In this document: one piece after another, positions 56,401 through 64,000 of the stretch
Numbering within the stretch: the stretch's first letter is position 1
Layout: each line of letters starts with the position of its first letter
Assembly: GCA_947561715.1 (NCBI GenBank)
Contig: OX387199.1
Span: forward strand, 20,713,001-20,777,000
Direction of reading: 5' to 3'
Length of the DNA: 64,000 nucleotides
Source: Ascidia mentula
Taxonomy: Eukaryota > Chordata > Ascidiacea > Phlebobranchia > Ascidiidae
The notes under the pieces: generated by a model
The model's database searches: none
Told to the model about the DNA's origin: nothing
Seen by the model: the letters and a program-made list of their open reading frames with translations, nothing else
Translations under genes and position numbers: made by a program

Positions 56401-59400
56401 GTCCCAACAGCACCCTTTTTCACATAAGAATTTAATTCTTTGTTCGAACACATATTTTAATAAAACCCACACTCATTTAACAGCTCACCACTATCAGCTC
56501 AGACCGTATCTCCATCTTGCTCTTCTGTCGAGTGAGAGACGGGATCGTGAGGGGAGAAGTTGATCGTGGAGGTTCAAGATCCTCTCCTTCATCCTCAAAC
56601 TCCACTCCATCGAAGAGTTCATCGATCATTGTGTCCTCACCCTCTTCTTTCTCTTCATCGTCTTCTTCTTTTTCTGATGCCTCTGAAACAGGATTAATTT
56701 ACTTGAAATAAATGAGCTCTGTACAATTTTCACCCAAAGTTCGGTCAGATTAAGTTTTCTGATGTAGCAATAATTTTTTTATACATTGTTATTTATCAAA
56801 AGAAAAGTAGTTATGCAATGTCTGGTGCAAAAATGTTATTCTGCAACATTTCTTAAAAATAAATCCAATTACTTAATTTCCAACTGGGTCAAGCCATCTA
56901 CTATTCATCTGATTTTGCTCAGCAGTATTTTTGTATAGAAGCATAAGTAAGTTATAAGAAAATTTTGGGGCAATTTCGATCGATCACATCAGTGCGTCTG
57001 GCAACAACAACATCCATATAAACAAACATTAAACAATCAAAGCTTATCAGATTGTCATGATATGTTTTTGATACTTCAATATATTGCATTAACTTTCAGT
57101 CAGGGCTACAAGTCAGGCCTGAACAGAAACCGAAACCCTTTTGGATCAGAATTTCATTGCATTGTTTGACCTACCACTGGTTGAGCCGTTTGTATGATTT
57201 TATTTAATTTTTTTGTAATGTTTGTTAATTGTAAGTGTGAAACTGTACATTTAAACTAAAACTCCAACTAAACTATGCCTGTAATATATAACAGCTACTT
57301 TCATTTTTGTTGAAAAAATTTTAGCCAAAATTTCAAACATACTAAACATTTTTTGCTGCATTTTGTCAACAGAAAAAGCACGTTTTACCTTCTGCTTCTT
57401 CAAGTTGTTCCGAGTCATCCATCATGCTGTCGCCGTAAGAAACAGCCGAGTCATCCAAGATTTCTTCCTCCTCATTCAGGTCTTCGGTTGATTTGCTTAT
57501 TTCCACTTGAGGAAAACCTAAAGTTGGAATCATTATAATTAGTTGACATAAAACACTCCCTAAAGCAGTGGTTCCCAATCAGGGGGGAATTTTGTAATTT
57601 GTCTGGGGGAATTTGTGTCCCAATATTAATCTCTTAGTTTAATTTCTGTTCCAAGAATTACATTAAAATGTTAATGGAAACGATATTTTAGCAAACTAAA
57701 TTTGTGGGGGGGAATTAGATTTGAATATCGACTAAAAGGGTGCACAGGACTAAAAAGTTGGGAACCACTGCCCTAAAGCATTGGCAACACAATGGATTTG
57801 CAAACATTGAAATAGCTTTATAATATCTAAAACAAAAGATGTCCTCAAAAAAGCATCGCTATACAGTCAAAGAAATCAAGTTTCAAAATATCTGACATTA
57901 TTTTGGTGCAAAAAAATACGTACTTTGTGGTGATTTGCGATAAAGGCGCAAAGCTTTCATACCGGTTTCATTTGTGTCTTGTGTCATCGATGCATCGTTA
58001 TCAGAACACTCGGAAGTGTTGGCTTCGTCAGTTATATTCACACCCATGCATCTACCATTATCATCCTGCACAAATGACAGAAAAATTATTTGAGTTTGCA
58101 GTTCCATTAAAGCTAAGACCTTCTTAACTGCACATGGTATATTTGATAATCTGGTGTATAGTTATAGCTTTAGAGAGGTCAACTCTGTACAATTAAAGTG
58201 CACATTCTCAATTCATTTAAATTACGCAACTACTTTGCATACTCTGCCTTCAACCAACTTAATTTTAAAACAAATTAAAATTGCAGTTGCGACAGAAGCA
58301 ATAACCACTGATGTGAAGTTTCGTTTAAGCTAATTTTATGATCAATTGTTGATTAAACTTTTATGTGGTTTTAAGTTATATTTCAATTGTGGATTGCCCA
58401 TATACAAACACAAAATCCTGATGTATGTATGACACTACCAAACTGTACTGTGTCTGCCAGACAAGCAGTTATTTCACAAACAAGTTAAACATAATATTTA
58501 GACACACAATAATATTTTATCAGCAGTCTGGTTGTATGCTAAAAAAATACTTTGTTGGGTAATTTTTAAATTCATTTTGTCGGTGTAAATTTCCTTTCTA
58601 ACAACAGAACCTAAAAGCTCATCCCAGAACTTAAAACTGCATTACACTCTTAAACATATGCCCTGCGCCTGACTTGTGAATGCCATGCCAAGACACGTTA
58701 GTCATTCTCAAAATGGAATTCCTACAGAACACTGACGTGAAGCATGTTGTGACTAACGATGCCCTGCTACTACCATTTTTAGGACGAATCAAGCAGACGC
58801 CATCAACTTCTAGGAAGCCAAACACAAGTGAAAATCAACATTAAAGCTATTGCAATTTTATTAGGAAGTGTGGTAAGGAATAAATATACATGTGCAGAGC
58901 TAACCAGAGTACTTTTACTACTAAGAGCGTTTTTGGTGATTGATCGGCAGAAAGGAAATGTCGTGAACTTTCATGTCTTGGTTCTAGTTTTCATACCAAC
59001 ATTCTGTGATGTTTAGGAACATGAAATGCCTGCATCATATTTCTTGAACTAACATTTTTTCTGGGAACTAGTTTTTCAAGCAAGATACTGTCATGTTTTT
59101 GTTGACCCATATGCATGACAAATAATACTACACTCTTCTCTACAGCTCCACATTCGGAATAATTCTGCTTCAGCTTTAATATAGTACAGAGGCTGAGAAC
59201 TGACAATCAACACAGAAAACAACTGTAGGTTAAGGAAACCAAAGCAAATGACAGTTCCTGTGATTACCCACACTACAAGCTACCTTAACAAACTGCCCAC
59301 ACGCTACACCTTCGTGTGATGCACTGTTGCCATAGTTAACTGCACAACCACAGAAAGTTTAATTCTTACAAATACGGTCGAGCGAGTTTCACATCCACAC

Positions 59401-62400
59401 ACCATAACAATCATGACGTTTAAGGGGAAATGTAACTTCCTGGATAGACACAGACAAAAGTACAAACACAAACCGTAAACTTTTTCATTCAGATTCGTAG
59501 ACTGCATTGTATCTTTGCTATACCATCCTTGTTATTCATTATAAAGGCTCCATTCTTGTAATTCTTGTACTTAACTGCACAAGCATAATTCAGTTATGTT
59601 ATTTTTTTGGCCACTCTCACTTCTAGCTTGAAACAAGCAACAACAAACCACTTACGAAACAGAGAAACAATTTTAATTGTTTGGCTGCATTTAGTTTTCT
59701 GTCAAAAAACACCGTCTTCCTCATAAGCATATCCGACTGCCAATAAAATCATTTCTTTCTTACTGGGCCGAATTTTCTAGTCCTTGCCTATATGACATCA
59801 CAATGCATGTTGATGACTGTTACTTCTCTGCGTAGTACGAGACGCTTTTTTACATGTCATAAGCACGATGATTGTTACGTCATCTGGGTGAATGTGGCTT
59901 GCCTATCTTCAGCTTAACAACTTTTTCAAGCAAATATGGGAGGAGGAAATGGCATTCGAAGAAAAAGACCCTTGCTTGGAAACACTGGGGGTCACTTTAG
60001 TTGAATCAAAAATCAGGAGACTTTTTTTGGTGTTAAGTGTTTGGTGTTGATGCGAAGTTTTGTGTGGTTAACAATAATTGGGTGTCATGAAAAAGTCATG
60101 CTTGTTTATTGGAAAATCACATAAATAAAACTACTTGGTTCCTAACCAAAAACTTAATTGCACATTTAATAATACCATAAATGGTTTCTTTTTCAAAGAT
60201 TTGGAACATTGTTGTTTTAAATGGTTAATTTTGTTTTTTTCAAATTTCCAAGTGATTTATCAGAGTCTTGTTAATGTGGTATTTGGTAAGTGAAGCCAAA
60301 CCTAATGTTTATAAAATGTTTATTTTCACTGCATATTTTACCAATGTTTTATTTAATTTTAGGCAGAAAAATAATTGTTAAAAACGTGAAAAAGGTATTG
60401 TGTACATTTTGTCTACTGAAATCCACAAGCAAACATGTTTAACATCAATTTCATTACAAACCTCAATTTCTTCATCATCATCCTCAAGTTCATTTAACTC
60501 CAGTTGGCGATCTGCCAAATTATTTTCAACTCCACCCGCCGTTGATTGTTGAGCCTTCACCCCATTTTTCTGTAAATAAAATTGTTCAACATACAAAGCC
60601 AATGTAAATTTATATTTTTTGGTGTTACACAATTTGCTGCACCATTTGTAACTCATTGCAAAAGAAAATTTACAATGTTTTTACCCTGCGTGCTGCATGT
60701 AATTTTTTTTGTGTTTGTCACAGTATAAACACAATAGTTTGTTTTGCTCAACTATTGTTAAATTTCAATATAACATTGTCTATTTCATTTGAACATATAA
60801 ACTGTTTCAGAATGATAATCAACGACTAGCTTGATTGTATCCAATATCATCTATAAGTAGTTCTGATAAAAGGAATTATGTAAAACCAGAACTGATTTTT
60901 GGTAAATAAACAATACTTCGAAAAATCATGTTATGTAATTATACATCATTGGTTTTAATGCATTTACATAATCAGTTGAAACTGATGGGATTTTGACCAA
61001 GTTAAAGAAAAAGGGCAAAATATGTCAAAAATATTGAGACAGATCTGAGATGAGGTTTTTTATTACTTGCAACTCAATAAGTCTCTGCTGAAGACTTTTA
61101 GTTGTAGGTGTGACCTGGTGACCTTGAACTCTCTCATCTGATGACTCATCACTTTTCCAACTCGATACAGTTATTTTGTTTCCACCAAGTTTGGTGTGAA
61201 CATTTCCATAAGACCTAAATTAAACAAAAGTTTATTTAATACAGACATAACTGTATTGTATACAATCAGATATATTCCTGTGCCAGGTAGTCTGTATGGT
61301 CAATACCATTACACCACATTTTCCCAGTTAGCAATTTTAAAATTAAGTCAAAATTTAAAACACAATAGTTAAACAAAAGAGAATGTAGATTTGTGCACTT
61401 GCTTGGTGGGTGTCGCTTGGTTTTGGTTTGAATTTTGTGCTGTAGGTTTTTTTCCAGCAAACTGGCTAAGAGTTTCAATCGACAAAGAAACCCTTTTAGA
61501 AATATTTTTTGGAGGCTGAGGCACTTTCTCGGCTGCACCAGTGTTGTTTTGTTCAGATACCTGATGTGAACGTAAACAATTAACAGAAACCTATAATATA
61601 ATATTCAGTGCTCCGTGTAACAGTTTTCTATTTCTCTTTTATGTAAAAATACTAAATACATTATTTAAAAAATATTGATACAACTAGTATTAAGTATTTT
61701 GTATGATATGCTGTAAATAAAGCCTTGTATTCAATAAAGATTCATTGAATTTGAAGCCAAGATGAAACTTTTGAACCATTAGCCACAAGAAAAAACAAGT
61801 ACAGTTGCTGGTTGGACTGCCGTTTTATTTAAATATTCATAACGGTTCCTTGTAAATAATATTTTTTTTAATATGGTCACAAACAAACTGACCTCTTTGC
61901 CATAAATCTCAGCGGTGTAAGTGTTCACCATTGGCGTCCTCCGACCAACTGATTTCGGTTTTTCTGTTTTTTCCGGACTGCATATAAAATTTATGATAAA
62001 TAAAGTTTTAATTTCACGCTATGTTTTAAAAATTTATTTAAGTATATTATCCGGCTAACTTCTGGTGAGTCATGACCACTTAGCGCACATGTATTAAAAT
62101 TACACATTGTCGGATATAACATATTGCCTGTCTCTAAGTGCATGTAGACAATATTAAGCTCTGAATATTTAACAAAAGAAAGCTAATTTTCGATATCAAA
62201 ACTATCCTATAATAAAGCTTGTATTACTTTGACTGTAACAACAGTTTTTATAAAAAAACACAACTTTTACATTTTTTGAAATTAAGCATTCTAAAGCATT
62301 TGCACCTGAACTGGGTTCTGGTCAAATCGTCTTCCCAGCTATTGACCTTCTGCGCGAGGGCAGCCATCCTTGCTTTACGGTCAACATCTATTGCACGTTT

Positions 62401-63665
62401 TGATGTAGATGCAGGGGTTGGTGAAACCGCATCATGTCGAACCGGCGATACCAAGTTTGTAAAGTCTATCTCATCCCCAGTATCTGAACAAGATGTGAAA
62501 ATTATTTCATCACAAGGCTTTAGAACATTAATTAAACTTAATGTAAGATTATGTTCATCGTAACAGCACATTATTTCAATGCCTGCATTGCTTATATGCT
62601 AAGACCAGTTTGTTTCAACAAGTTTTGCATAATGCACCACATCTAATGTGGGTATACACGTTCAGAACACTTTTTATACTTCAGTCAGTAACAACAGAAA
62701 CAAGCTAGTCAGAGAGCATTTATAGCAATGTTATGCAAACCTTAAATGTTTACCTGCTGCTTCCCATTGCTTTCTTTGATTGATAAGTCGCTTCATTCGC
62801 TGGCTGACAGTGGCAGCAGAAGGGCCTTAAAAAGTATATAATTGTGTAATTATTTGAAATAATGCTACAATTTTACACAGTTTCGTCAAACCTGAGTCAC
62901 TGGCGACTTCATTTTCAATATTGACCCCACTCTCCATTCGTGACCTCTTGTTGGGGGAATCTGCTACAGTACACAAAGAATGCAACTGACATTAAACTCT
63001 AATGCATATGACATGAGGCTATAGACATAAGCAGCTTATGGAGACTAGAAACATAATTAGATTCCACAGTCAATGCATTGAATGATGTGGCACCAGCAAT
63101 GGGGTGCTTCAAACAAAACAGTTTCCCTTTTTTGTGAAGTAATTGGAACCAAACAGGAAACATTTCATGTAGCGCAAATTGAAAATGCGGTTGTGGTAAT
63201 TATGCAGTGTTGCTTATATGTTTCGCACCAAAAGTCCAATCTCAAAAGCTTTGTTGATGTGTAAGTTGGTATAAGCTGTTTAGTATTACTCACGTTTTTC
63301 TATGTGTGGTAAGCCTAAATATTTATCATTGCTTGATATTATATTAGATGTAATTATTGTAGTCACCACAGAAAGACTGCTATTGTTTTGAAGCTGGTGA
63401 ATGATTTTCACATGTAATTGTGCAGCTGTGCTTATGATGAATAACCAAAAATATCAATTTTAACAGAAAAAGTGTAGTAATTATAGTAATTGGCACCATT
63501 TGGTTTTAATTCGTCCTCATTCGAGTCTAGTTTTTCATCGGTCAATGTTGAATGTTTAGTATTTTCCTGATCTTCCAAAGGACGCCTCTTTCTAGATTGT
63601 GAAGAGTGCTGCATCATCTTTTGCTGCATCTGTTCTTGACGAGCCTTAGTGCGCTCCAGGAGTTT
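50412..63665 (-). CDS. ANLN: Anillin, 22 exons, N-terminus beyond the window
   Basis: Anillin scaffolds actin, myosin II, septins and RhoA at the cytokinetic ring. Exons: 63497-63665, 62892-62963, 62754-62825, 62306-62483, 61893-61977, 61403-61560, 61067-61214, 60462-60569, 57924-58065, 57389-57517, 56489-56682, 55795-55991, 55433-55511, 54825-54972, 54196-54363, 53506-53635, 53385-53433, 52111-52272, 51936-52022, 51375-51482, 50845-51017, 50412-50535; phases agree throughout and give about 959 residues. The first exon opens KLLERTKARQEQMQQKM, the conserved anillin start minus its first residues, so exon 1 lies past 64000. The middle is low-complexity and acidic (EKEEDDEEKEEGED). The anillin-homology domain runs from about residue 578 (EKISQMLEDVQKQQRVIQQA) through GSVTLDHIRLPL. 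The PH domain follows from about 826 (GGLGAWHRRWCALV, ARPNTFELRTMRP, WLAADTKDERIAW). The intron after 61403 uses a GC donor. A hAT MITE lies in the 57.5-57.9 kb intron. Confidence 0.96.
54500..54600. repeat. Inverted 11-bp arms in an anillin intron
   Basis: TGCTGGTGCAC (54500-54510) has its exact reverse complement GTGCACCAGCA at 54590-54600, 79 bases apart, in the intron between 54825 and 54363. No flanking target duplication is visible, so this may be a minimal foldback element or chance. Confidence 0.5.
57558..57778. mobile_element. hAT-type MITE with perfect 8-bp target-site duplication
   Basis: The 205-bp element 57566-57770 has terminal inverted repeats CAGTGGTTCCCAA and TTGGGAACCACTG and is bracketed by CCCTAAAG (57558-57565 and 57771-57778). 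Identical 8-bp duplications and this TIR are diagnostic of hAT insertion. The interior has G-rich runs and no transposase frame. The intact duplication suggests a fairly recent insertion into this anillin intron. Confidence 0.9.
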
Positions 63666-64000
63666 CTAAACAAAATTAATCATCATAAAAAAACATGTTT
63701 TGTCTTATTGTACGGTTACTCTTGTTACGTTGTTTTTATAGACACTGACTGACACTAATAATGCTTTTTAGCGAAATATATTTGTCTTACACGAAAGTCA
63801 ACAGATTTTAACCTCAGAATCATATCTTTCCATTATTCCATAAATGTCTTTATTGTATGGAGTTATGGATTGACTGCACTGCATCATACAGAACAACAAT
63901 TACATGTAATGTAATCCCTGGGCATTATTATTACTCATATTTAAAGTAACGGTGGAAGCAGAATTTGTGATCTTTGCTGATTTTTATGTTGCTGGTCATT
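63666..64000. other. Anillin 5' intron, first exon not reached
   Basis: The acceptor of the first visible anillin exon ends at 63666. No ATG-containing exon with a donor in phase 0 was seen in the remaining 335 bases, so the initiating exon lies to the right of the window. Confidence 0.6.

Overview
The window looks like a piece of an animal nuclear genome, most likely an ascidian tunicate of the Ciona type. The gene repertoire is chordate-like (arginyltransferase ATE1, a metabotropic-glutamate-receptor-like GPCR, neutral sphingomyelinase 2, anillin). Introns are mostly short and exons small, the DNA is AT-rich, and one pair of genes is packed tightly enough to suggest a trans-spliced operon. 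The species call is an inference; no species-specific marker was seen. All recognised genes lie on the minus strand. I rebuilt the exon chains by hand from GT-AG (twice GC-AG) sites, matching intron phases and family alignments.

Layout. 1-19,559 is mostly non-coding, with one orphan CUB-domain exon (6267-6533) and a two-exon fragment resembling the N-terminus of PDE8 (17062-17459). 19,560-25,129 is a complete 12-exon ATE1 gene. 25,979-38,856 is a 19-exon class C GPCR of the mGluR type, carrying one apparent frameshift and several transposon-derived insertions in its introns. 38,857-43,711 is intergenic. 43,712-48,881 is a 10-exon SMPD3-type neutral sphingomyelinase, and 48,939-49,406 is a two-exon 61-aa membrane protein whose stop lies only about 50 bases before the sphingomyelinase leader acceptor. 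50,412-63,665 is 22 exons of anillin; its first few codons lie beyond the right edge.

The genes have unrelated cellular roles: N-end-rule arginylation, amino-acid-type signalling at the cell surface, ceramide production at membranes and cytokinesis. Only the 61-aa ORF and SMPD3 look transcriptionally linked.

Most interesting points: (1) the mGluR-like receptor keeps the residues that hold an alpha-amino acid but has replaced the two basic residues that hold glutamate's side-chain carboxylate, so its ligand is probably not glutamate; (2) a candidate two-gene operon; (3) two short interspersed element families recognisable from target-site duplications, one with a 33-bp 5'-truncated copy; (4) about 22 copies of the CRE palindrome TGACGTCA, far above chance.
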